From the NCBI GenBank assembly GCA_030652805.1, contig JAUSPT010000026.1, forward strand, positions 1-53,454: a stretch of 53,454 nt of DNA, given 5' to 3'. Every line of letters starts with the position of its first letter. The stretch's first letter is position 1. The notes under the pieces are model-generated. The model saw only the letters and a list, made by a program, of their open reading frames with translations. It did no database searches and was not told the origin of the DNA. Of this stretch, positions 18,318 to 27,602 are shown piece by piece. A program made the translations under genes and the position numbers. The stretch comes from a bacterium (GTDB taxonomy: Bacteria; JAHJDO01).

Positions 18318-20405
18318 ATGCTTAAACTGGATACTTCTATCCAATATATGAAAGGCGTTGGTCCGAAAAGAGTTGCGCTTTTTGAACGTCTTGGTATCCA
18401 AACAGTCAAAGACCTTCTTTATTATATCCCTCGGAGATATGAAGATAGGCGTAATTTTTCTCCTATTTCAAAGCTCGGTATTGGGGCGCAACACACAGTT
18501 ATGGGGAAAGTTCTGACAAGCGGAGTACAGAAATTAAAGAAAAATCTAAGCATACTCAAGGTGGCCATTGATGACGGCACAGGCATAATATATGCTGTAT
18601 GGTTTAATCAGCCGTTTTTAGAAGAACAGTTTAAGATCGGCACAAAGGTTGTTGTAAGCGGTAAGGTTCAGATATACGGCAGAGAGTTACAAATATCCAG
18701 CCAGTCTTATGAAATTTTACGTTCCGAAGACAAAGAGAACGAAACAGAAGAACTAATTCATACAGGAAGAATTGTCCCTTTTTATCCGCTGACCCAAAAC
18801 ATATCCCAGCGCAGAATAAGAAGAATGATTAAAAATGCTCTGGATAACTGCCTGGATCAGATAAATGGCATGCTTCCGCAGGACGTTAAAGCAAGGCACA
18901 AGCTGATAGATACTAGGTGCGCTCTTTTAAACATCCACTTCCCCAAGACGTGGAGGGATAAGGACTTGGCTTACAGAAGAATTGTTTTTGATGAATTTCT
19001 GTTGTTGCAATTAGGAATTCTTTTAAAAAGGGCCTCCATTTCAGAACCTCAGCTTGGTATAAAACATCAAAATAAAGGAAGACTGCTGGAGCAATTTCTC
19101 AAGACCTTGCCGTTCAAGCTGACTGATGCGCAGCATAGAGTTATAGATGAAATAAATCGGGATATGACATCTGAAAAACAAATGAACAGACTAATCCAGG
19201 GCGAAGTTGGATCAGGAAAAACTATTGTTGCAATTGCTGCTTTGCTGATTAGTATTGAAAATGGTTATCAGGGAGCCATAATGGTGCCGACAGAAATACT
19301 GGCAGAACAACATTACATTTATATGGCAGAGGCGTTGGCTCCAATCGGTATAAAAATTGATTTACTGATTGGCAGCACCACTCAGAAATCACGTACGGAG
19401 ATTACAGAAAATATACGCAATGGAATTACTGATATTATTATTGGAACACATACATTGGTTCAAGAGAACATTGAATTCAAAAGGCTTGGACTTGTAGTAA
19501 TTGATGAACAACATCGTTTTGGCGTGCTGCAACGTAACATGTTAAGAAAGAAGGGGCTTAATCCTGATGTTCTGGTGATGACTGCTACACCTATACCCAG
19601 AACTCTTGCACTTACTGTATATGGAGATTTGGATATTTCTACGATCAGGGAACTTCCTCCTGGGAGAGGCACTGTATCAACATATTGGGTATCAAAGTCA
19701 CAGCTCCAGGGAGTGCATGAGTTTATTGAGGAAGAGATAAAAAGAGGGCGGCAGGCATATGTTGTCTCTCCACTAATCGAGGAGTCGCATATAATAGAGG
19801 CTGTTGCGGCTACTCAACTCTTTGAACATTTTAAGAAGAAAGTATTTTTGAATCTAAGAATAGGACTTTTGCATGGGCAAATGAAAAGCGAAGATAAAGA
19901 AAAGGTAATGCAGGAGTTTCGCGAAAACAAGATTAATATACTGGTGTCTACAACGGTTATTGAAGTTGGTATAGATATTCCTAATGCTACTATAATGTTG
20001 ATAGAGAATGCTGAGCGATTTGGCCTGTCACAGCTTCATCAGCTTAGGGGCAGAATTGGCAGGGGCAAAGACCAATCATATTGTATATTGCATGGTATGC
20101 CAAGAACTCCTGAAGCGCAGAAGCGCTTGACAGTTATGACGCAAACACAGGATGGTTTTAGGATTGCGCAGGAGGATTTGGAACTTAGAGGTCCTGGAGA
20201 ATTCTTTGGAACAAAACAACATGGTCTGCCTGAATTAAAAATCGGCAATATAATTTTAGATCTAGATATAATGGAGATTGCAAGAGAAGAGGCAGTAAAT
20301 ATAATTAAGTCTGATCCTGAACTCTCAGCCAAAGAGAATTATCTTATTAAGAGAAATTTTCTGCAGAGCTTCAAACACAGGATTGATCTGGCAAAAGTAG
20401 GATAA
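18318..20405 (+). CDS. recG: ATP-dependent DNA helicase RecG
   Basis: It remodels stalled replication forks and branched DNA. It has 695 residues, the normal size. An N-terminal wedge domain with OB fold (about residues 55-150) opens with the helix-hairpin segment QYMKGVGPKRVALFERLGI. Helicase motifs follow: Walker A GEVGSGKT near 295-302, DEQHRFG near 396, TATPIPRTLA near 421, and QLRGRIGRG near 575, the motif VI arginine finger. The C-terminus ends with the usual short domain. The frame is intact. rsmD lies 147 bp downstream, with a dispersed repeat in between. Confidence 0.96.
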   Translation: MLKLDTSIQYMKGVGPKRVALFERLGIQTVKDLLYYIPRRYEDRRNFSPISKLGIGAQHTVMGKVLTSGVQKLKKNLSILKVAIDDGTGIIYAVWFNQPFLEEQFKIGTKVVVSGKVQIYGRELQISSQSYEILRSEDKENETEELIHTGRIVPFYPLTQNISQRRIRRMIKNALDNCLDQINGMLPQDVKARHKLIDTRCALLNIHFPKTWRDKDLAYRRIVFDEFLLLQLGILLKRASISEPQLGIKHQNKGRLLEQFLKTLPFKLTDAQHRVIDEINRDMTSEKQMNRLIQGEVGSGKTIVAIAALLISIENGYQGAIMVPTEILAEQHYIYMAEALAPIGIKIDLLIGSTTQKSRTEITENIRNGITDIIIGTHTLVQENIEFKRLGLVVIDEQHRFGVLQRNMLRKKGLNPDVLVMTATPIPRTLALTVYGDLDISTIRELPPGRGTVSTYWVSKSQLQGVHEFIEEEIKRGRQAYVVSPLIEESHIIEAVAATQLFEHFKKKVFLNLRIGLLHGQMKSEDKEKVMQEFRENKINILVSTTVIEVGIDIPNATIMLIENAERFGLSQLHQLRGRIGRGKDQSYCILHGMPRTPEAQKRLTVMTQTQDGFRIAQEDLELRGPGEFFGTKQHGLPELKIGNIILDLDIMEIAREEAVNIIKSDPELSAKENYLIKRNFLQSFKHRIDLAKVG

Positions 20406-20409
20406 TGGT

Positions 20410-20545
20410 TAAATTCGAAGCACGAAGCACTAAATACGAAACAATATCAAATGACCAAAATACAAATGATCAAAACAATGTTTAGAATTTTGAAAATTAG
20501 GATTTTGGATTTGTTTAGGATTTCGATATTCGGATTTCGGATTTA
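20410..20545 (+). repeat. 136-bp dispersed repeat, copy 1, with micro-ORF
   Basis: This repeat fills the recG-rsmD gap and is about 95% identical (about 7 differences) to 27460-27595 on the other strand. It contains an open frame from ATG 20451 or ATG 20466 to a TAG at 20544-20546. The shorter product is 26 residues, beginning MIKTMFRILKIR. The stop is six bases before the rsmD start codon. No other strong ribosome-binding site for rsmD is visible, so the repeat may act as a translational leader. It resembles interspersed repeats of candidate-phylum genomes, by memory only. Confidence 0.85.
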
Positions 20546-20552
20546 GAAAAAG

Positions 20553-21110
20553 ATGCGTATAATTGCAGGAAATAACAGGGGGCTCATATTAGAAACAATA
20601 CCTAACAGAAAAACACGTCCTACGTTAGGCAGAGTTAGAGAAGCGTTGTTTAGTATGCTGGGGGATCAGATTATTGATGCAGAAGTACTTGATCTTTTTG
20701 CTGGCTCAGGCAGTCTTGGAATAGAGGCGCTCAGCAGAGGAGCAAAGAACGTTGTGTTTATAGATAACAATCCAGAATGTGTACGCGTTATCCGTAAAAA
20801 TTTGAATAAGTTTGGGTTGGACATCAAAGGTTCTGCATATGTGAGAGATGCATGCAAAACTATAAACTTTCTTGCCAATCAAAATAAAAAATTTGACATT
20901 GTTTTAATGGATCCTCCGTATGACACAGAAGAGCTTGAGAAGATTATGAACAATCCGCATCTTAAAGATATACTGAATAGCGGAGCTGTCTTAGTTATTG
21001 AACATTCCAAAAGAAACACACCGCCTTGCCCGAACATTAAAGAATTATGCCATGTTAAATCAAAAAGATATGGGGATACAGTTTTGGCTATTTACGAATT
21101 CCATTCATAG
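20553..21110 (+). CDS. rsmD: 16S rRNA (guanine966-N2)-methyltransferase
   Basis: It methylates G966 of 16S rRNA during assembly of the small subunit. It has 185 residues. The opening MRIIAGNNRGLILE and TRPTLGRVREALFSML are family hallmarks. The SAM site is DLFAGSGSLGIEALSRGA near residue 47, and the catalytic motif is MDPPY near 119-123. It lies just behind a dispersed repeat whose micro-ORF ends six bases upstream. Its 3' end overlaps the 3' end of the convergent pilT gene by 6 bp. Confidence 0.94.
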   Translation: MRIIAGNNRGLILETIPNRKTRPTLGRVREALFSMLGDQIIDAEVLDLFAGSGSLGIEALSRGAKNVVFIDNNPECVRVIRKNLNKFGLDIKGSAYVRDACKTINFLANQNKKFDIVLMDPPYDTEELEKIMNNPHLKDILNSGAVLVIEHSKRNTPPCPNIKELCHVKSKRYGDTVLAIYEFHS

Positions 21111-22151
21111 TTTTTTGAATTCGGACTGATTCTTGACTTTTGCAATAGCTGATTCGTAAGAAATAGCACCTCGCTCATACAATTCCTTAATGGATTTATC
21201 CATGGTATGCATACCGAATTTGCCGCCAGTTTGAAGTATTGTAGAAATCTGTTCTGTCTTTTGTTCTCTTATTACATTTCTCACAGCAGGAGTTGCAACA
21301 AGAATTTCTGTTGCGACTATTCTTCCGGTTCTATCTGTCCTGGGAAAAAGCTGCTGAGAAACTATTCCTTGAATACTTCCTGCAAGCTGGATTCTGACCT
21401 GTTGCTGCTGGTGAGGGGGAAAAACATCTATAATTCTATCCACTGTTTGCTCAACATCCGGCGTATGCAAGGTTGTTAAAACCAAATGACCTGTCTCTGC
21501 GGCTGTTAGAGCTGTAGATATAGTTTCTAAATCACGCATCTCACCTACACATATTATATCCGGATCCTGGCGCAAAACGTGCCTTAATGCATTTGCAAAA
21601 GACTTGGTGTCAGAATGTACTTCGCGTTGTTTTATTATGCTTTTTTTATGGTTATGAATATACTCAATAGGATCCTCCACTGTAATAATCAAAGAAGCTC
21701 TCTCGCTATTTATCAAATCAATCATTGCAGCAAGCGTTGTGGTTTTTCCAACGCCAGTTGGCCCAGTAATCAAAACCAGCCCGTTTGGTTTGCGTGAAAG
21801 CTCTGTAACAACAGAAGGCATCTCAAGGTCTTTGAGTGTTCTAATATTTAATGATATACTTCTAAAGGCTGCTTCAACATTCCCTTTTTCAAGATGAACA
21901 TTTACCCTGAAACGACCTAAGGCAGGTATGGCAAAAGAAAAATCAAGTTCCCAGTTTTCCTCAAATTCAACCTTCTGCTCATCTGTTAGTATGTTATATA
22001 TCATGTTCTTAGTGTCATCCCCGCTTAAAGGACTGTAGTCCGTAGAAACAAGTTTGCCGTCTGTACGCAAGATAGGAGGAGCGCCTTCTGTTATGTGTAA
22101 ATCCGATGCTCCTTTTTCCATTGTCAATTTCAATAAATCTTGAATATCCAT
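21105..22151 (-). CDS. pilT: Type IV pilus retraction ATPase PilT
   Basis: This hexameric cytoplasmic ATPase depolymerises pili and powers twitching. From the chosen start it has 348 residues. Visible features are ASDLHI near the N-terminus, Walker A GPTGVGKT at about 130-137, the Walker B/Asp-box ICVGEMRD, the His-box HLVLTTLHT, and VRNVIREQK, which matches the AIRNLIRE retraction motif. I chose ATG 22151, with GGAG six bases upstream; an in-frame ATG at 22178 would overlap the previous gene. It is the last gene of the pilus cluster and its stop overlaps the convergent rsmD. Confidence 0.95.
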   Translation of the reverse strand: MDIQDLLKLTMEKGASDLHITEGAPPILRTDGKLVSTDYSPLSGDDTKNMIYNILTDEQKVEFEENWELDFSFAIPALGRFRVNVHLEKGNVEAAFRSISLNIRTLKDLEMPSVVTELSRKPNGLVLITGPTGVGKTTTLAAMIDLINSERASLIITVEDPIEYIHNHKKSIIKQREVHSDTKSFANALRHVLRQDPDIICVGEMRDLETISTALTAAETGHLVLTTLHTPDVEQTVDRIIDVFPPHQQQQVRIQLAGSIQGIVSQQLFPRTDRTGRIVATEILVATPAVRNVIREQKTEQISTILQTGGKFGMHTMDKSIKELYERGAISYESAIAKVKNQSEFKKL

Positions 22152-22170
22152 AGTAATCTCCTTTTTGTTT

Positions 22171-23262
22171 TTAGACATCTTTAAGCGTTCTACTGGTAGA
22201 GAATATGCCTTTTGTCCTTAATCTGAATTCTGACTGACTATCTGATGCAGAAAGCGCATCTTCATATGATACTAACCTATCCTTATAAAACTTTTCAACA
22301 CACTGATTAAATGTCTGCATACCAAAATCCTTACTGTTTTTTATTGTGTCATAGATTTTTCCTGTTTGCCCTTCCAGTATGAGTTTTCTGATAGTAGGAC
22401 TTGCAAGCATTATTTCCAAAGCTGGTATTCTTCCCTCTCCAGAAACTAATGGCAAAAGCCGCATAGATATAACTCCTTTAAGTATAAATGAAAGCTGCAT
22501 TCTAATCTGGCTGTGCTGGTGTGGAGGAAAGAAATTTATAATCCTTTCCACTGTCTGAATTGTGTCAATAGTATGAAGTGTGCTTAAAACAAGATGTCCT
22601 GTCTCAGCAGCCATTATTGCAGTTTCCATAGTTTCAGTATCTCTTATCTCACCTACTAATATGACATCAGGACTCTGCCTGACAACATATCTCAAGGCGC
22701 TTTTAAACCCTTTTGTATCAATGCCTACTTCGCGTTGTTCAATTATGCTCTTATTATCCTCATGAATAAACTCTATGGGATCTTCAATTGTTATAATATG
22801 GGCTCTTCTATTAGCACTCATATACTCAATCATTGCTGCAAGTGTGGTTGATTTCCCGCTACCGGCATTACCTGTAACAAGGATCAACCCACGTTTTTCC
22901 ATTGATAGTTTTTGCATGATGTCAACAGGTAAATTTAGCTCCTTAAAACCCAGAATCTCTGTCTTTAATGAACGAATCACGATACCAGTATATCCTCTCT
23001 GAGTGAAGATATTAACTCTAAATCTTCCTAATTCAGGCACAGTATAACTCGTATCTATCTCATCCTTCTCAGCAATGCCTGCCCTTTTTTGACTTGCAAG
23101 AATGATATTGGCAGCTTTATCCATATCTTTAGACGAAATAGACTCCTTTCCAACAGGCTGAAGTTCTCCATTAACTCTTATATATGGAACATTCCCCACC
23201 TTAAAATAAAGGTCAGAAGCTTTCTTATTCACCATAATCTTAAGAAACTTGTTAATATCCAT
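22171..23262 (-). CDS. pilU: PilT/PilU-family pilus retraction ATPase
   Basis: It is a second ATPase of the PilT family, with 363 residues. It differs from its neighbour at the start (ASDLYFKVGNVPYIRVNGEL) and in Walker A (GNAGSGKS near residues 137-144). It keeps VGEIRDTETM, the HLVLSTLHTIDT box and an RKLILEG segment in place of AIRNLIRE. Those traits fit PilU, the accessory retraction motor that works through PilT. The assignment as PilU and not a second PilT is an inference from order and motif changes. It ends 20 bp before the chosen pilT start. Confidence 0.85.
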   Translation of the reverse strand: MDINKFLKIMVNKKASDLYFKVGNVPYIRVNGELQPVGKESISSKDMDKAANIILASQKRAGIAEKDEIDTSYTVPELGRFRVNIFTQRGYTGIVIRSLKTEILGFKELNLPVDIMQKLSMEKRGLILVTGNAGSGKSTTLAAMIEYMSANRRAHIITIEDPIEFIHEDNKSIIEQREVGIDTKGFKSALRYVVRQSPDVILVGEIRDTETMETAIMAAETGHLVLSTLHTIDTIQTVERIINFFPPHQHSQIRMQLSFILKGVISMRLLPLVSGEGRIPALEIMLASPTIRKLILEGQTGKIYDTIKNSKDFGMQTFNQCVEKFYKDRLVSYEDALSASDSQSEFRLRTKGIFSTSRTLKDV

Positions 23263-23271
23263 AGCTTGATT

Positions 23272-24636
23272 CTACTCAATTATTCTATATTTTTTCAACT
23301 TATATTGCAGGTTTTGTCTGGAGACTTTCAGCTTTTTCGCTGTTTGATACTGATTTCCTGCACATTCTTTGAACGCTTTAAGTATTATATTTCTTTCTGT
23401 TTGTTCAACAGTGTTTTTTAATCCTTCTGCAATAAGACGATCTTCGTCTATTTCTATTTCCTGCTCTCGCAGTTTATCAGGAAGACTTTCTATAGAAATT
23501 GTATCTCCCTCTTCGAGAATAACAGCTCTTTCTATTACATTTTCCAGTTCTCTTATGTTTCCAGGCCAGTTATATTTCATTAAGATCTGCACAACTTCTG
23601 GTAATATCTTTTTGCTTTTACTGCCAGCTTTCCGGGTATATTTTTTTAAGAAGTGGCTTACTAGCAAAGGAATATCGTCTCTTCTTTCCCGCAGCGGAGG
23701 TAGCACTATTGGAATAACACTCAGTCTGTAAAACAAGTCTTCTCTAAATTTGCCGTCCTTTATCTGTTGTTCTAAATCTGTATTAGTAGCAGCTATTACC
23801 CTTACATCCACTTTAATACTTTTGTTTCCTCCAACCCGCTTTATTTCGTGTTCCTGCAAAACCCTCAGAAGCTTAGTCTGTATCTGAGGAGAAGCCACTC
23901 CAACTTCATCAAGAAAAATTGTTCCTCCATCTGCTGCTTCAAATAATCCCTTTTTATGTTCTATCGCTCCTGTAAATGCACCCTTTACATGCCCGAAGAG
24001 TTCAGACTCAAGTAATGTTTCAGTCAATGCTCCGCAATCAATTGATATAAAAGGGTTGCTTTTTCTAGGACTGTTATAATGTATTGCCCTGGCAAAAAGC
24101 TCTTTCCCAGCACCAGTTTCTCCATAGAGAAGAACTGTTGCGTCTGTGTGCGAGATTTTTCTCACCTTATCAAAAACATCTCTAATAGGAAGGCTGTTGC
24201 CTATTATATTTTTAAAATCATACTCAGACTTTAACTGTTTTTTTAGATTTATGTTTTCATCAAGCAATTCCCTTTGCTGAAGAGCTTTTCTAATAACAAC
24301 CCTGATCCTTTCTATCTTAAATGGCTTTGCAATATAATCAAAAGCGCCTAGTTTCATCGCTTCAATCGCTGTATCCACTGAAGCATACGCAGTAATCATC
24401 AGAACAACAGCGCTAGTGTCATAACTTCTTATAGATTTCAATACATCTATACCACTAATTTCCGGCATTTTTATATCAACGATCACAAGGTCAAAATGAG
24501 TATTTTTAAACATATTTATGCCTTCTTTCCCCCTGTCTGAACTAGCAACACTAAAACCGTCTTTTGTAAGCATTATTGAAAGAAACTCAAGCATGCTCTT
24601 CTCATCGTCAATTACAAGTATTTTATTCTTAGGCAT
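23272..24636 (-). CDS. pilR: Sigma54-dependent response regulator, PilR-like
   Basis: This 454-residue NtrC-type activator has three domains. The receiver (about 1-120) has phosphoacceptor Asp54 in VIVDIKMPE and Lys104. The AAA+ ATPase (about 140-375) has Walker A GETGAGKE at 172-179 and the sigma54-contacting GAFTGA loop at 219-224. A Fis-type HTH ends the protein ([21 protein letters not shown]). All residues for phosphorylation and for sigma54 contact are intact. It overlaps the kinase gene by 8 bp. The obvious target is the sigma54 promoter before the first pilin gene of this cluster. Confidence 0.93.
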   Translation of the reverse strand: MPKNKILVIDDEKSMLEFLSIMLTKDGFSVASSDRGKEGINMFKNTHFDLVIVDIKMPEISGIDVLKSIRSYDTSAVVLMITAYASVDTAIEAMKLGAFDYIAKPFKIERIRVVIRKALQQRELLDENINLKKQLKSEYDFKNIIGNSLPIRDVFDKVRKISHTDATVLLYGETGAGKELFARAIHYNSPRKSNPFISIDCGALTETLLESELFGHVKGAFTGAIEHKKGLFEAADGGTIFLDEVGVASPQIQTKLLRVLQEHEIKRVGGNKSIKVDVRVIAATNTDLEQQIKDGKFREDLFYRLSVIPIVLPPLRERRDDIPLLVSHFLKKYTRKAGSKSKKILPEVVQILMKYNWPGNIRELENVIERAVILEEGDTISIESLPDKLREQEIEIDEDRLIAEGLKNTVEQTERNIILKAFKECAGNQYQTAKKLKVSRQNLQYKLKKYRIIE

Positions 24637-26227
24637 TGTCGTTTTTCTCAGCTACAGGAAGTTTAACTATAAAACTACTACCTTTCCCTTTTTTACTAAT
24701 AACCTCTATTTGTCCGTTATGAGCATCTATTATTTCCCTGACAATACTTAACCCCAGACCTGTCCCCTTCTCACTTGTTGTTGAAAATGGGTCAAAAAGA
24801 CTTTTCTTCTCATCAGCAGACAATCCTTTTCCAGTATCAGTAAATCTAACCTCTATCATTTCATCTCTCGTATCTGCCTCTATTGCGAGAGTTCCACCTT
24901 CAGGCATTGCCTGGAGTGCATTAAGACATAGATTCAAAAACATCTGTTCTATTTGTTCTGCATCTACAAGAGAAAATAGCTTATTGCTATTTACATTATA
25001 TTCTATATTGATTTCAGGATTAACATCACCCCGACTTCTTAGTAAAACCAAAACATTTTTAATTATTGCATGTATGTTGCATCTTTTTAACCTGGGTTTT
25101 GCTGGTTTTGACAGATTAAGAAAGCCTGTAACTCTTTCATTGATCTTATCAGATTCACGGATAATTAGTTCCAGTAACTTTCTGCTGCTATGACTAATTT
25201 TATCATCTTCCTTCAGCATCTCAGCAGAACCTCTCAAGGAAGCGAGAGGATTCCTGACTTCGTGCGCTATTTTTGCTGACATCTTTCCCATAAGGACTAA
25301 TCTGTCATTCTGGCTTAATTTGCGTTCTAGTTCTTTGATCACGCTTAAATCTCTAAAAATAAATATTATCCCTTCAAACTCTCCATCATTAGTTTTTAAC
25401 GGCGAAATATTGAAACCGATTAACAGCAGATCGCCATTTTTTCTTCGAATATTAGATTCAAATTGCAAAGAAGAGCGTCCTTCTAAATCAAAATTCTTAT
25501 TGACGTAATTCTCCATCTTAATCCTGCTATCAGGAAACAGCGCTTTCCATGCAGTTCCCACAGCTTCTTCTCTTTGATATCCGAGGATGTCTGAGGCAGC
25601 CTGGTTAAAATATGATATCATTCCGTTGGAGTCAACAGTTATGAGCCCGCTAGCCATGTTTTGCAATATGTTATCTGTGAAATTCTGTAATTCTCTCAGT
25701 TGTTTGGTCCTGTGCTTAAGGGTTTTTGCCAGTGTTCCGCTTAATATTGATACGAGGTAAAATATTATTGCCCGAAAACAGGTAATGTATATAACCACGC
25801 TCTTAGGTAAAAAATCAGGATTATACTGCAGAATGATAATTGCAAAATAAGTTATTACTGCAAACGAAGTTAACACTAATCCCTCTCCAAGAGGGAGTAA
25901 CAGACTGCCTGCAATTATAGAAATAACATATAAAAATGTAAAGATACTGTCTATTCCGCCGGAGTAATAGACCAATATACCAATCCATATCACATCTGCA
26001 ATAATTTGAACACGTATTAAGGTATCTAAGTACGTCCTTTTTATTAAAAGAATGCTGTATGCTATGGTCAAAAGAAACATTACAGATATTAACCAGTAAA
26101 AGGGGATATTCTCTGCCCGAAACACAAAAGTTCCTATACCAAGCATAGCTGTTACTATGAGAAGTCTTGCGATCATTAATGCTTTAAGTCGGGAGACTTT
26201 TTCCTGGATGGATTCAGAGAGTTGCAT
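24629..26227 (-). CDS. pilS: Membrane sensor histidine kinase, PilS-like
   Basis: This 532-residue kinase should phosphorylate the adjacent PilR-like regulator. About six membrane segments occupy residues 15-168, the PilS layout in which the membrane part senses the pilin pool. A PAS domain covers about 180-300. The H-box is KIAHEVRNPLASLRGSAEML with His322; the N-box is FLNLCLNALQAMPEGG; the G-boxes are FTDTGKGL and GTGLGLSIV. It lies 4 bp after pilC and overlaps pilR by 8 bp. Sensing of pilin is inferred from family and context. Confidence 0.9.
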   Translation of the reverse strand: MQLSESIQEKVSRLKALMIARLLIVTAMLGIGTFVFRAENIPFYWLISVMFLLTIAYSILLIKRTYLDTLIRVQIIADVIWIGILVYYSGGIDSIFTFLYVISIIAGSLLLPLGEGLVLTSFAVITYFAIIILQYNPDFLPKSVVIYITCFRAIIFYLVSILSGTLAKTLKHRTKQLRELQNFTDNILQNMASGLITVDSNGMISYFNQAASDILGYQREEAVGTAWKALFPDSRIKMENYVNKNFDLEGRSSLQFESNIRRKNGDLLLIGFNISPLKTNDGEFEGIIFIFRDLSVIKELERKLSQNDRLVLMGKMSAKIAHEVRNPLASLRGSAEMLKEDDKISHSSRKLLELIIRESDKINERVTGFLNLSKPAKPRLKRCNIHAIIKNVLVLLRSRGDVNPEINIEYNVNSNKLFSLVDAEQIEQMFLNLCLNALQAMPEGGTLAIEADTRDEMIEVRFTDTGKGLSADEKKSLFDPFSTTSEKGTGLGLSIVREIIDAHNGQIEVISKKGKGSSFIVKLPVAEKNDNA

Positions 26228-26231
26228 CTTT

Positions 26232-27443
26232 TTAGAAACCCTCTGTTACCAGAGTACTCATCTTGAGTATTGGCAGGAACATGGCAATAACAATACCACC
26301 TATTATTATACCCAAAAAACAGATTAAAACAGGTTCTATCACAGAGGTTAATCCGTCTACTGCAGCATCAACTTCGGATTCGTAAAAATCAGCGATCTTT
26401 GTCAACATATCTTCCAGAGCGCCTGTTGCTTCACCAACCGATATCATCCTGACAACCATTGCTGGGAAAAATTTACTTTTACTAAGCGGCTCTGCAATGC
26501 TTTTCCCCTCTTTAACACCTATTCCAACACTGCTAAGAGTTTTCTCTAACACCTTATTCCCTGAAGTAGCTCCAACTATTTCAAGCGCCTTAAGAATAGG
26601 AACACTGCTCTTTATCAGTGTACACAGTGTTCTTGCAAACTTTGCCAGAGCTACCTTCTTCATGAGAGCGCCGAAAATAATTATACGAAGTTTCAATCCG
26701 TCAAACTGAAGTCTTCCTTTTTCAGTCTGCACATATTTACGTAATAAGAAGAAAGCAACAGCTAAGATTCCTGCTACAATCAGAAAATAATCTTTGAGAA
26801 TCTCGCTCGTTCCTATAAGTACTCTTGTCGGAAGAGGAAGAGTTCCGCCAAAAGCATCAAAAATATTTTTAAACGTTGGAACTACTTTCAATATTAAAAC
26901 CATAACTATAAGAATAGACATACCAGTAACCACTGCTGGATACACCATGGCAGATTTTACCTTTCTGGCAAGTTTGGCGGAGTTCTCAAGATATGTTGCA
27001 AGACGGTTAAGGATTTCATCCAATGTACCACTTTCTTCCCCTGCCCTTACCATGCTTACATAAAATTCCGAGAACACTTTTTGGTGTTTTAAGAGAGCCT
27101 GAGAAAAGCTTTCTCCCCCCTCCACATCATTTTCCAGTTTTCTAACAAGTGTTTTTAAAGAAGGATTTTCCATTTGGTCAGCAAGTGTATCCAGCCCCTG
27201 AACCAGAGGCAATCCCGCATTAACCATTGTAGCCAACTGTCTGCTAAAGAGAATTAAATCATTGGACTTTATTTTAGTACTCTTCTTAAATATAAATGCT
27301 CTTTTTTTTTGTTCAGTTATAGAGACTATTGTTAATTGGTTAGCTCTGAGAGTGCTAACGAGATTTTTTTCGCTTTCAGCAGAATGAAGAGCCTCTATTC
27401 TCTTTCCATCTTTATCAATCGCAATATACTTATATGTCGGCAT
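26232..27443 (-). CDS. pilC: Type IV pilus inner-membrane platform protein PilC
   Basis: This polytopic inner-membrane protein of 403 residues couples PilB and PilT to pilin movement. It shows two T2SSF domains (about 65-190 and 270-390). Typical segments are FSRQLATMVNAGLPLVQGLDTL, GGESFSQAL, MVRAGEESGTLDEIL, and the second copy FARTLCTLIKSSVPILKALEI with MISVGEATGALEDML. The start is ATG 27443, with AGAGG six bases upstream. That ribosome-binding site overlaps the stop codon region of a micro-ORF in the preceding repeat. Confidence 0.95.
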   Translation of the reverse strand: MPTYKYIAIDKDGKRIEALHSAESEKNLVSTLRANQLTIVSITEQKKRAFIFKKSTKIKSNDLILFSRQLATMVNAGLPLVQGLDTLADQMENPSLKTLVRKLENDVEGGESFSQALLKHQKVFSEFYVSMVRAGEESGTLDEILNRLATYLENSAKLARKVKSAMVYPAVVTGMSILIVMVLILKVVPTFKNIFDAFGGTLPLPTRVLIGTSEILKDYFLIVAGILAVAFFLLRKYVQTEKGRLQFDGLKLRIIIFGALMKKVALAKFARTLCTLIKSSVPILKALEIVGATSGNKVLEKTLSSVGIGVKEGKSIAEPLSKSKFFPAMVVRMISVGEATGALEDMLTKIADFYESEVDAAVDGLTSVIEPVLICFLGIIIGGIVIAMFLPILKMSTLVTEGF

Positions 27444-27459
27444 GACTTACCTCTTTAAT

Positions 27460-27595
27460 AAAATCCGAAATCCGAATATCGAAATCCGAAACAAATCTAA
27501 AACTCTAATTTTCAAAATCCTAAACATTGTTTTGAACATTTGTATTTTGGTCATTTGATATTGTTTCGTATTTAGTGTTTCGTGCTTCGAATTTA
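27460..27595 (-). repeat. 136-bp dispersed repeat, copy 2, with micro-ORF
   Basis: It fills the 159-bp pilB-pilC gap, the largest gap in the pilus cluster after the first pilin. It is about 95% identical to 20410-20545 and has the same orientation relative to the downstream gene. Its micro-ORF starts at 27554 or 27539 (30 residues from 27539, beginning MFKTMFRILKIR) and stops at 27447, three bases before pilC. The last codons run through the pilC ribosome-binding site. Ends were set by the limit of similarity. Confidence 0.85.
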
Positions 27596-27602
27596 GTCTT
27601 TT

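Noticed and set aside
21105-23262. The two adjacent PilT-type genes as a recent duplication
   Set aside because: They differ in the N-terminus, Walker A and retraction motif, which fits ancient PilT and PilU paralogues.
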